Source: an uncultured Desulfobacterales bacterium (GTDB lineage Bacteria; Desulfobacterota; Desulfobacteria; Desulfobacterales; G020354645). Taken from it: a DNA stretch of 14,035 nucleotides. Shown here piece after piece: positions 1 to 6,115 of this stretch. The notes below the pieces were generated by a model that made no database searches, was not told the origin of the DNA, and was given only the letters and a program-made list of their open reading frames with translations. The position numbers and the translations under genes are program-made. The stretch covers positions 1 to 14,035 of the forward strand of contig CAMYNZ010000048.1 in the NCBI GenBank assembly GCA_947259865.1, in the 5' to 3' direction. The stretch's first letter is position 1; the number at the start of each line of letters is the position of its first letter.

Positions 1-26
1 CACTTACTGACTTGAAGATTATTCAT

Positions 27-55
27 TTGAATTGCCTTAATTCGCTACAACTAAT
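27..55 (+). promoter_or_regulatory. possible sigma-70 promoter ahead of the J-domain gene
   Basis: TTGAAT at 27-32 and ACTAAT at 50-55 are separated by 17 bases. Each hexamer matches 4 of 6 consensus positions. It lies about 170 bases before the chosen start of the J-domain gene. This is a weak, spacing-based call only. Confidence 0.25.
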
Positions 56-224
56 CGGGAGATGATCCTAATATTTAAATAACTACGGTTGACTACAAGC
101 CAAACGTTGCCCTGATGATCCTGCTGTGGTAAGAATTGTGAACCAAGGCCAGATTCAGCCTCAGGCAATTAAATTCCGGTCAAATAAAGGTGACAATTCC
201 CGCCAGCGCTCAAAAGGATTTTAT

Positions 225-791
225 ATGGATAACCGCTCGCACAAATTAGACAATTACTATGATCTTTTGGGTATTAAGACAAAAGCCAGCCCGGAGCAAA
301 TACGGCAGGCGTATCTTAATAAGATTAAGCAGTGGCATCCTGACGTAAACCCCGGGCGCACAGAAGAAGCAGAAAAACAAACCAAGATACTCAATCAAGC
401 TTATTTTGTTTTAAGCGATCCCGCGCGGCGCAAAAACTATGACCGCATGCTGCGGTTTACCAAACGAAAGGATTTCGGAACTCGTATCAATGATGACGCA
501 TTTGCCAGGAAAATGGAAAAAGCCTATCCGGCCTTCGGAAAAATTCTGGAAAGTGTACGGCAATTGTATGCGCTTTTCAGTGATGCTGTAAAAGGCAATT
601 ACAAGCTGCACCCGGCGACGGTGGCAATGATCGGCGGCGGTCTGCTTTATTTCATCCTGCCGATGGATCTTATCCCGGACTACATTCCGTTTGTGGGTTT
701 TTTAGATGATATGGCCATTCTGACGACGATTATCAATTCGCTCCAGGGAGAATTGAAAAAGTATCGTGAATGGAAAGAAACCCATTCGTAA
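225..791 (+). CDS. J-domain protein fused to a DUF1232 (YkvA-type) membrane domain
   Basis: The 188-residue product begins with a DnaJ-type J domain (about residues 11-75) with the diagnostic HPD at 38-40 in WHPDVNPG, followed by the usual LNQAY and helix IV elements. J domains stimulate the ATPase of an Hsp70 (DnaK). There is no Gly/Phe region, zinc finger or substrate-binding domain, so this is a class C-type J protein. The C-terminal third (about 128-172) matches DUF1232: a hydrophobic segment, then DLIPDYIP at 148-155 and FLDD at 159-162. That domain is membrane-associated and of unknown function. I infer that it brings DnaK to a membrane client. Start: ATG 225 has AAAAGGA six bases upstream. 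A GTG at 126 is in frame but adds 33 poorly conserved-looking residues and has no clear ribosome site. The gene seems to stand alone. Confidence 0.85.
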   Translation: MDNRSHKLDNYYDLLGIKTKASPEQIRQAYLNKIKQWHPDVNPGRTEEAEKQTKILNQAYFVLSDPARRKNYDRMLRFTKRKDFGTRINDDAFARKMEKAYPAFGKILESVRQLYALFSDAVKGNYKLHPATVAMIGGGLLYFILPMDLIPDYIPFVGFLDDMAILTTIINSLQGELKKYREWKETHS

Positions 792-877
792 AAAGTTCAG
801 ATTAAACCGGGTCATTTTTCTCTAGTACCCGCGATAAACGACAGCATTCGGCAGCCAAGCACTGAATGCAGGCAGCT

Positions 878-909
878 CCGTTTCTCGATCAGAGATCCGG
901 GTTTTTTTT
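878..909 (+). terminator. terminator-like hairpin, related to the hairpin at 4524-4579
   Basis: CCG (878-880) pairs with CGG (898-900) and TCTC (883-886) with GAGA (892-895) around a five-base loop. Eight Ts follow at 902-909. It sits 87 bases after the J-domain gene and could terminate it. The core (881-901) is 18/21 identical to 4542-4562, so it may belong to a dispersed palindromic repeat. Confidence 0.5.
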
Positions 910-1182
910 ACATCGACATTATTGATTTCCTGAATTTCACAATTATCTTTAACAAAATTCTATCCGTTGACGGGAAAAACCAGATCGTTTATACAACCCC
1001 AAAAACCCATATCGAATACCCGCATGCAGGTTTGCGGTTGGATTCGATGATGCTAATGTATTATCTGGATTTTGCACGAGCCAGAGGCTTTCATATGCAA
1101 GGCACTTAAAGGCGAAGTCATAGTGGACTATTGCGAGCCTTTAATAACGCAGCAGATGGAAGCCTCCGGCTCGCCCTTAGGG
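910..1182. other. non-coding stretch with a small stem and a start-less open frame
   Basis: No gene with a convincing start is visible. A 7-bp perfect stem, GCGAGCC (1133-1139) with GGCTCGC (1168-1174), lies just before the inverted repeat at 1183. The frame of the J-domain gene stays open after its stop, from 792 to a TAA at 1107, with protein-like composition toward its end, but has no ATG or GTG until about position 1050. It may be a gene remnant or chance. Confidence 0.3.
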
Positions 1183-1302
1183 TGAAAATTGATGAGAAAA
1201 AGAGATCATCATCCGATATACAACTTGGGTAAAATATATGGCGATATGATTTTGGATATACCCGCTTTTTTTCCTTAATTACAAGATTCTCATCAATTTT
1301 CA
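1183..1302. repeat. 16-bp perfect inverted repeat pair flanking 88 bp, upstream of the bacterioferritin gene
   Basis: TGAAAATTGATGAGAA at 1183-1198 reappears as its exact reverse complement at 1287-1302. Identity stops at both ends of each copy. The interior shows no strong complementarity and I see no target duplication outside, so a mobile-element reading is weak. The right copy ends 39 bases before the gene start, a location that would also suit a regulator binding pair. Confidence 0.6.
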
Positions 1303-1340
1303 TGCAAGATTCAGATATTGAGTGTGAAAGGAGGTATCAA

Positions 1341-1880
1341 GTGGCTAAGGCAGATAAAAAACAAAGAAGGACCAAGGTTATTGAGGTGTTGAATAAGGCC
1401 CGTGCCATGGAGCTGCACGCGATTGTCCAGTATATGAATCAGCACTACAATTTAGACGACATGGATTATGGTGAATTGGCCGGCAAAATCAAGCTGGTGG
1501 CCATCGATGAGATGCGCCACGCAGAGGCATTTGCAGAGCGGGTCAAAGAACTCGGTGGCGAACCCACCACTGAGCCGGCTAAAAAAGTTCAGAAAGGACA
1601 AAAGGTCGAATCGATCTTTTCCTTTGATTCGGCGCTTGAAGACAATACCATTGACGTTTACAACCAGTTTCTTTTGGTGTGTCGAGAAAACGGCGACAGT
1701 GTCAGCATGAAGCTTTTTGAATCCATCATCGATGAAGAGCAGATCCATTACAACTATTTTGACAGCGTCAGCGATCACATCGACGAACTCGGATCCGCCT
1801 ACCTGGCAAAAATCGCCGGCACCCCCGCATCCACAGGTTTGCAGCCCAAAGGCTTCGCCATCGATGCAGGCGGTCAATAG
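1341..1880 (+). CDS. bfr: bacterioferritin-like di-iron storage protein
   Basis: The 179-residue product is a four-helix ferritin-like protein that would oxidise Fe(II) and store iron in a 24-subunit cytoplasmic shell. Aligned by eye to E. coli Bfr, ferroxidase ligands are present as Glu24 (for E18), Glu57 and His60 in IDEMRH (for E51/H54), and Glu133 and His136 in DEEQIH (for E127/H130). The position of E94 appears to be Gln109 in YNQFL, which would remove one iron bridge. Met58 matches the haem-ligand Met52. The tail after about residue 155 is Gly/Pro rich, unlike E. coli Bfr. Start: GTG 1341 follows AAAGGAGG (1327-1334) at six bases; an in-frame ATG at 1302 overlaps the inverted repeat and lacks a ribosome site. 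Length is slightly above the usual 155-160. The family is clear; catalytic competence is less certain. Confidence 0.85.
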   Translation: MAKADKKQRRTKVIEVLNKARAMELHAIVQYMNQHYNLDDMDYGELAGKIKLVAIDEMRHAEAFAERVKELGGEPTTEPAKKVQKGQKVESIFSFDSALEDNTIDVYNQFLLVCRENGDSVSMKLFESIIDEEQIHYNYFDSVSDHIDELGSAYLAKIAGTPASTGLQPKGFAIDAGGQ

Positions 1881-1956
1881 CGGATGGATTTACACCGGTT
1901 AAACTGCTGCTGCTGAATCACATGAAAAAATAAATGAATATTTTTTAAATTTTTAC

Positions 1957-1983
1957 TAAAGTTTTTCAATAAACGGCCAATAG
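1957..1983 (+). promoter_or_regulatory. sigma-28 (FliA)-type flagellar promoter
   Basis: TAAAGTTT at 1957-1964, an 11-base spacer, then GCCAATAG at 1976-1983. The FliA consensus is TAAAGTTT-N11-GCCGATAA, so the -35 is complete, the spacing exact and the -10 differs at two positions. Transcription would begin near 1990, about 27 bases before the riboswitch. The match fits the flagellar nature of the downstream gene. Confidence 0.7.
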
Positions 1984-2016
1984 AGATTTCAGGGAAATTT
2001 CTCAGATATTAATCAT

Positions 2017-2102
2017 CCTTCCGTGAAAAAGCCAAACCCCGAGTAATCGGGAGACGGAAAGCCACGGATCCGCTGGATTCGGATCGCCGGGTTGCCCGAA
2101 GG
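2017..2102 (+). ncRNA. GEMM-I cyclic-dinucleotide riboswitch (c-di-GMP-I class) aptamer
   Basis: The GEMM-I landmarks occur in order: GCCAAACC near 2031-2038; a stem capped by a GTAA (GNRA) tetraloop within CCCGAGTAATCGGG; GACGGAAAGCCACGG (family consensus GACGCAAAGCC); a second hairpin GGATCC/GGATC; and the 3' strand GCCGGGTTGCC (2086-2096). CCTTC (2017-2021) pairs with GAAGG (2098-2102) to close P1. The class senses c-di-GMP. Some members in Geobacter and relatives (GEMM-Ib) prefer cGAMP, and I cannot decide between them here without a reliable alignment of the ligand-contact position. It lies in the leader of the FliD-like gene, in the same direction. Confidence 0.85.
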
Positions 2103-2109
2103 AGTTATA

Positions 2110-2155
2110 GAAAGCCGGGTTGCCTGGATAGGGGTGGCGCGGCTTTTTCATTTTA
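2110..2155 (+). terminator. intrinsic terminator, likely riboswitch expression platform
   Basis: AAAGCCG (2111-2117) pairs with CGGCTTT (2140-2146), with an inner GCC/GGC (2122-2124/2136-2138), followed by TTCATTTT. It starts eight bases after P1 of the aptamer and ends before the coding start, the expected place for a transcriptional on/off switch. Its 5' arm repeats the 11-base 3' strand of the aptamer exactly. Confidence 0.6.
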
Positions 2156-2169
2156 ACCGGTTAATACAA

Positions 2170-4269
2170 ATGAATATATTTGGAAGTCATAATGCGTGGG
2201 ATATCAACCGATTTGGTTTCGGGTACGTAAGCACCCTTCAAAAGCATCGTGCCGTAACCCCATCGTCGAATCGGATCGCGGCCGCAGGTCAACTCGATCC
2301 GTCTTTCCACGTTGAACAGCACGTTATGCGTATGCGCAAGGCCTTGGAGGCGATCGAACCCGTTTTGTCCGGGTCAAGCGAGATTCAAGTCGTTAGTGCC
2401 GCCAGTGCCACATCGGCTTATAATCTCGGCCTCGATTTGACCGAAACGTCTACCACCATGCAGTCGACCGAAGAGGTCAATGCCACACCGACCTCATTTT
2501 CGCCGTTCGGTCCGGCGCTGACCGGCTCGACCGCCCAGGCCACAATCAGCGGTGAATATGACGGCTCCAATGGCACGGATACCCTCACATTCAAAGCCAC
2601 CGGCGGCGGTACTCACGGAGCAGACAACCTCAAGATAACCGTCTATGACTCCAATAACATCGAGCTAGACCAGATCAACATCAAAAAAAGCGACGCCCTT
2701 GACCGGCAATATACGCTTGCCAACGGCCTGGTTCTCTCTCTGGGCGAAGGAGAGCTGATCAAAAACGATACCTTCACACTGGATGTCGTGGAAGCACCGG
2801 CCTCATATTCGCCATCACAACCGGAATGGACGGCGGGGTCCGCCGACATGGTCACCCTCGATGGTGCCTATGACGGTTCCAACGGCACCGATACCCTCAC
2901 ATTCCGGGTCAATACCGGCGGCACCCATGGTGTCGACGATCTCCAGATTAAAGTCTACGATTCCAGCGACCGTCAAATCGATCAAATCAACATCCGATCT
3001 GACGATCCTATCGACCAGAAATATACCCTGTCCAACGGTTTGGTCTTGTCTCTGGGAGAGGGGGATCTTTTGAAAAACACCTCCTTCAGCGTGGCTGTTT
3101 CAGACAGCGTGGGAAGTGCCGTGGACCCGGGCAAGGCCTTTAATGGTGTTCGAAACGACAACCCGAATCTGGAATATGGGCTCAGTGTTGCGAACGGATC
3201 TTTTCAAATCAACGGCACTACCATCAGTGTGGGTGAGGACGATACGATCAACACCGTGCTGGATCGCATAAACCAATCGGATGCCGGCGTAACAGCCACC
3301 TTCGATGCTGGCGCGGAGAAAATATTGCTGACCCAGAACACCCCCGGATCGAACCCTGATATTATTCTGGACAACGACACGTCCGGATTTCTGGCGGCCG
3401 TCAAGCTCGACCTGGCCTCGGCGATCCCCGGAAAGGACCCGGACACCGAAAAACCGCTGGACCAGGTGGATCGGTTTTCATCCGTGCAAAGCGGCACCAT
3501 TCGTGTCAATGGCGTTTCCATAGACATTGATGTAAATACGGATTCATTGACCGATGTGCTCGACCGCATCACGGCAGCAGGCGCAGAAGTCAGCGCCAGT
3601 TTTGACAGCACCAGCCAGAAGGTTTTTCTGACATCCGATAACCCGGACCGACAGCTGACGCTCGACAGCGGTGCAACCAATTTTTTCGCGGCACTGGATA
3701 TATCGGATGGGACCTATAACGCTTTAACTGACATAATACAATCCGGCGCTTTCAATGTCGTGAACACCCCGGATCTGCTGGTAGAATATGTAAACACTTA
3801 CAATGCCCAGCCCGGGGAAGAGGATGTCGAGGCAACACCCGTCACGGCTGCGGACGCCAAAATGCTCGGCACCCTGGTCAACATCATTGCCAGCTCCATG
3901 AATGCGCTGTTCAGTGACGCGGCCTTCACAACCGCATCGGCCGGAAAGACTGAAGAAGTGCGAAATAACATCCGCAGTGCCGTAGCGGCATCATTTGACT
4001 CGGAAGGACCGCGCTTCAACACCGACTTTGGTATCAGTTTTGATTTTGAAAAAACGGATAAAAAAGTTTTCAACTTCACGCCGGATGACCGGCCTCGATT
4101 TGAGGCCGCCGTGACCAGTCCCCAGGGCCTTGCGTCGGTGCGCAATACACTTTTTGGTCAGGAACCCGGTGGACTTTTCACCCGGCTGCATGCCGCTTTG
4201 ACTGAAGCCACATCCAATCTGGAAATCGAAGACCGATCGACGGGCCTATATCTGAACATTTTGGCTTAG
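2170..4269 (+). CDS. FliD-like flagellar hook-associated/cap protein with tandem repeats
   Basis: The 699-residue product has no signal peptide, as expected for a substrate of the flagellar type III exporter. Residues about 105-208 and 209-312 are two tandem copies of a 104-residue unit (each has YDGSNGTDTLTF, GGTHG, NGLVLSLGEG), resembling beta-rich domains of flagellar axial proteins. Two flagellin-hook-IN-type motifs follow, at about 340-415 (GSFQINGTTISV, VLDRIN) and 436-515 (GTIRVNGVSIDI, VLDRIT). The C-terminal part (about 540-695) resembles FliD_C (DFGISFDFEK, then LFGQEPGGLFTRLHAAL). Role: probable filament cap, or a FliD-derived surface or adhesion protein at the filament tip. Start: ATG 2170 is the first ATG after the riboswitch terminator; an upstream TTG lies inside the aptamer. 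No good Shine-Dalgarno is visible. No other flagellar gene is nearby, so this is an orphan copy. FliD is the best guess; exact role uncertain. Confidence 0.7.
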   Translation: MNIFGSHNAWDINRFGFGYVSTLQKHRAVTPSSNRIAAAGQLDPSFHVEQHVMRMRKALEAIEPVLSGSSEIQVVSAASATSAYNLGLDLTETSTTMQSTEEVNATPTSFSPFGPALTGSTAQATISGEYDGSNGTDTLTFKATGGGTHGADNLKITVYDSNNIELDQINIKKSDALDRQYTLANGLVLSLGEGELIKNDTFTLDVVEAPASYSPSQPEWTAGSADMVTLDGAYDGSNGTDTLTFRVNTGGTHGVDDLQIKVYDSSDRQIDQINIRSDDPIDQKYTLSNGLVLSLGEGDLLKNTSFSVAVSDSVGSAVDPGKAFNGVRNDNPNLEYGLSVANGSFQINGTTISVGEDDTINTVLDRINQSDAGVTATFDAGAEKILLTQNTPGSNPDIILDNDTSGFLAAVKLDLASAIPGKDPDTEKPLDQVDRFSSVQSGTIRVNGVSIDIDVNTDSLTDVLDRITAAGAEVSASFDSTSQKVFLTSDNPDRQLTLDSGATNFFAALDISDGTYNALTDIIQSGAFNVVNTPDLLVEYVNTYNAQPGEEDVEATPVTAADAKMLGTLVNIIASSMNALFSDAAFTTASAGKTEEVRNNIRSAVAASFDSEGPRFNTDFGISFDFEKTDKKVFNFTPDDRPRFEAAVTSPQGLASVRNTLFGQEPGGLFTRLHAALTEATSNLEIEDRSTGLYLNILA

Positions 4270-4523
4270 TAAATCAAATGGGTCAGCGACCGGCCTCCGT
4301 CAGATTCGCTTCGCCCCTTTCCTTCGAAACCCCGGCACAATAAACCGCGCGCTGTCATTATATGACGGGGTGAAATATTATCAGGACCAGCAGGGTTTAC
4401 CAAAAACCAAATGTAAAATTAATCATCATTGACTGAAGAAATGCGCTTATGCTAAAAAAATAAATTAGCTCAGACTATATTCGATCGTATAGGCGTTCAC
4501 CCAAATACAGAGGCAGCCTTGGA
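4270..4523. other. intergenic stretch after the FliD-like gene
   Basis: No gene is visible. It holds a small hairpin, CTGTCAT (4352-4358) with ATGACGG (4362-4368) including one wobble and no T-tract, and a near-palindrome with CTATA (4475-4479) and TATAG (4488-4492) around CGATCG. Neither can be given a function. Confidence 0.3.
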
Positions 4524-4579
4524 CTGAAATCAAAAACCTCATTTCTCAAACCGAGATCCGGGGTTTTTGATTATTTCAG
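4524..4579. repeat. long near-perfect hairpin, terminator-like
   Basis: CTGAAAT plus CAAAAACC (4524-4538) is complementary to GGTTTTTG plus ATTATTTCAG (4562-4579) with a 3-base insertion on the right. Inside, TTTCTC (4542-4547) faces GAGA (4553-4556). The inner 21 bases are 18/21 identical to 881-901. It abuts the 280-bp palindrome. It could terminate transcription on either strand. Confidence 0.65.
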
Positions 4580-4859
4580 GGGTCGGGGAGTTTTTTGATC
4601 CGCCGGAGTCTGGCGGACTGCATGAATCATCAGCGACTGCATCGTGCAAACTCATGCATAAGGGGTCGTAGCCAAAGAACAGCGCTTAGGCATTATAACA
4701 ATAGGTTAGGGGTAAAATTAGCATCGTGCCCCCAAGACACCTTTGGGTTACAGACGGTTCTTTGGCAACGCTCCCTAATGCATTCAGACAGTGCACGATT
4801 TCGCTGCTGATAATTCATTCCGCTCTTATCAAAGGTTAGCAGGAAAAACTCCCCGACCC
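4580..4859. repeat. 280-bp imperfect palindrome with 16-bp terminal inverted repeats (MITE-like)
   Basis: The ends are exact inverted copies: GGGTCGGGGAGTTTTT at 4580-4595 and its complement at 4844-4859. Complementarity continues inward in register: the 4622-4636 region with 4801-4818 (TCGCTG and ATTCAT blocks), ATCGTGCA 4641-4648 with TGCACGAT 4792-4799, ATGCAT 4654-4659 with 4778-4783, and GCCAAAGAAC 4671-4680 with GTTCTTTGGC 4757-4766. The central 75 bases do not pair. The left arm also carries a local hairpin TCCGCC/GGCGGA (4599-4604/4612-4617). There is no credible coding content. It looks like a non-autonomous element or a large structured RNA. Confidence 0.7.
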
Positions 4860-4928
4860 TTCGATTATTAGAATTTAAAGATAGTTCAGTATTGACAGGC
4901 TGCCTTTTTATTGTCAGGGAGGTGCCCC

Positions 4929-4988
4929 ATGTCCTACAGGTGTCACATCTTGAGGGGCTGTTATCCAAATCCAGTGCTCTGGTTCTGA
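4929..4988 (+). CDS. possible 19-codon leader ORF upstream of the transporter
   Basis: ATG 4929 follows AGGGAGG at six bases, a stronger ribosome site than that of the transporter gene 42 bases downstream. The 19-residue product ends at TGA 4986. It could be a leader peptide or chance. There is no repeated codon run typical of attenuation. Confidence 0.15.
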   Translation: MSYRCHILRGCYPNPVLWF

Positions 4989-5030
4989 CATTCCATTGAT
5001 CGGATTGATCGGTTTACACATCTGATTTTA

Positions 5031-5960
5031 GTGAAAAATTTGGACGCTGTTCTGACAACACTATCACAAAAAATTCAGGCTTACCGAAAGAATGCAGCTG
5101 TCTTTTATCTGGCCGCCGGGGCTTTCATGATCAGCTTCTCCGGTGTGTGGGTAAAAGTTGCCCACGTAACGCCCACTATCGCCGGTTTTTATCGCGTATT
5201 TTTTGGTGGTCTCCTTCTTTTGGCGGCCGCTGTCTGGAAGCGGGAAATCAGCTGGAGGGGCTGGCGGCACATAATGCTGGCCTTTTTGTGTGGATTCTTA
5301 CTGGCCCTGGATCTTTTTTTTTGGCACACAAGCATCCATTATATCGGCCCGGGTTTAGCAACGCTCCTTGGCAATTTGCAGGTTTTTTTAATCACGGCCA
5401 TCAGTGCAGTGTTTCTGGGTGAAAAAACAGGTGTAAAATTTATTATCGCAATATTTATGGCCTTTAGCGGCCTTTTTTTAATCGTTGGCCTGCAATGGGG
5501 CCAATTGGGCCATCAATATAAAACCGGCGTTTATCTTGGTTTTGCCACAGCGGTCGTTTATACGGGTTTTCTGCTGGCCCTGCGCAAACTCCAATCCGAC
5601 CAGACAGGTGTGTCCGTCTTTTACGGCCTGATGATCGTTTCATTTACGACCGGGTTATTTTTGGGTCTGAAAGCACACCTTTCCGCAGATACGTTTATTA
5701 TTCCGGATGGGCAGAGCTGGCTGGCGCTTCTATTCCTGGGCCTGTTAAGCCAGGCAATCGGTTGGATTCTCATCACCAACGCCCTTCCGCGTGTTCGCGC
5801 CTCTCTCGCGGGGCTGAGCCTTCTGCTTCAACCCAGCCTGTCATTCGTTTGGGATGTCCTTTTTTTTCACAGAGAGACGTCAGTCGTCAACTGGATGGGT
5901 GTCATCATCGTAATTTCAGCCATATACCTGGGCATGACCGGCAACGCTGCCGATGGGTGA
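5031..5960 (+). CDS. EamA/DMT-superfamily transporter
   Basis: The 309-residue product has about ten hydrophobic segments in two similar halves (about residues 20-150 and 165-302), the arrangement of two EamA domains. Recognisable family features are ISFSGVWVKVA with TPTIAGFYRVFFGGLLL in the first half, LLGNLQVFLITAISAVFLGEK at the end of that half, and LLLQPSLSFVWDVLFFHRE near the C terminus, where the family has its P-x-x-A/S-x-L-G-E-like signature. Such inner-membrane proteins export or import amino acids, nucleosides or other metabolites; the substrate cannot be read from sequence. Start: GTG 5031 gives a normal family length, but no Shine-Dalgarno precedes it; ATG 5127 would cut into the first membrane helix. 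It is monocistronic, with a terminator downstream. Confidence 0.85.
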   Translation: MKNLDAVLTTLSQKIQAYRKNAAVFYLAAGAFMISFSGVWVKVAHVTPTIAGFYRVFFGGLLLLAAAVWKREISWRGWRHIMLAFLCGFLLALDLFFWHTSIHYIGPGLATLLGNLQVFLITAISAVFLGEKTGVKFIIAIFMAFSGLFLIVGLQWGQLGHQYKTGVYLGFATAVVYTGFLLALRKLQSDQTGVSVFYGLMIVSFTTGLFLGLKAHLSADTFIIPDGQSWLALLFLGLLSQAIGWILITNALPRVRASLAGLSLLLQPSLSFVWDVLFFHRETSVVNWMGVIIVISAIYLGMTGNAADG

Positions 5961-6067
5961 ATGAGCGGTTATGCTTACCGGGGCCCAAAGTCCTCGTTAT
6001 TTACCGAGAATTTCTCAATCCCCCGCCTTATTTGCCGCACGGTTCCAGTGATTGGATCAGGCGCTGT

Positions 6068-6115
6068 CCCGGTTTGGGGTAAATGGGCTGCACTTTACCG
6101 ACCGGGGGTATGTTT
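6068..6115 (+). terminator. terminator between the convergent transporter and hydrolase genes
   Basis: A two-step stem: CCCGGT (6068-6073) with ACCGGG (6101-6106), and inside it GGTAAA (6078-6083) with TTTACC (6094-6099). TTTTT follows at 6112-6116. The tail suits the plus strand (transporter). No T-tract follows on the minus strand. Confidence 0.65.

Noticed and set aside
1183..1302. Reading of the 16-bp inverted repeats as insertion-sequence ends
   Set aside because: There is no transposase, no visible target-site duplication and only 88 bp inside; kept as an unexplained repeat.
1118..1303. Minus-strand frame of 61 codons upstream of bfr
   Set aside because: It merely spans the inverted repeat; no ribosome site and no family resemblance.
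4693..4968. Minus-strand open frame of 91 codons across the palindromic element
   Set aside because: It is explained by the inverted repeat structure, has low-quality composition and no recognisable domain.
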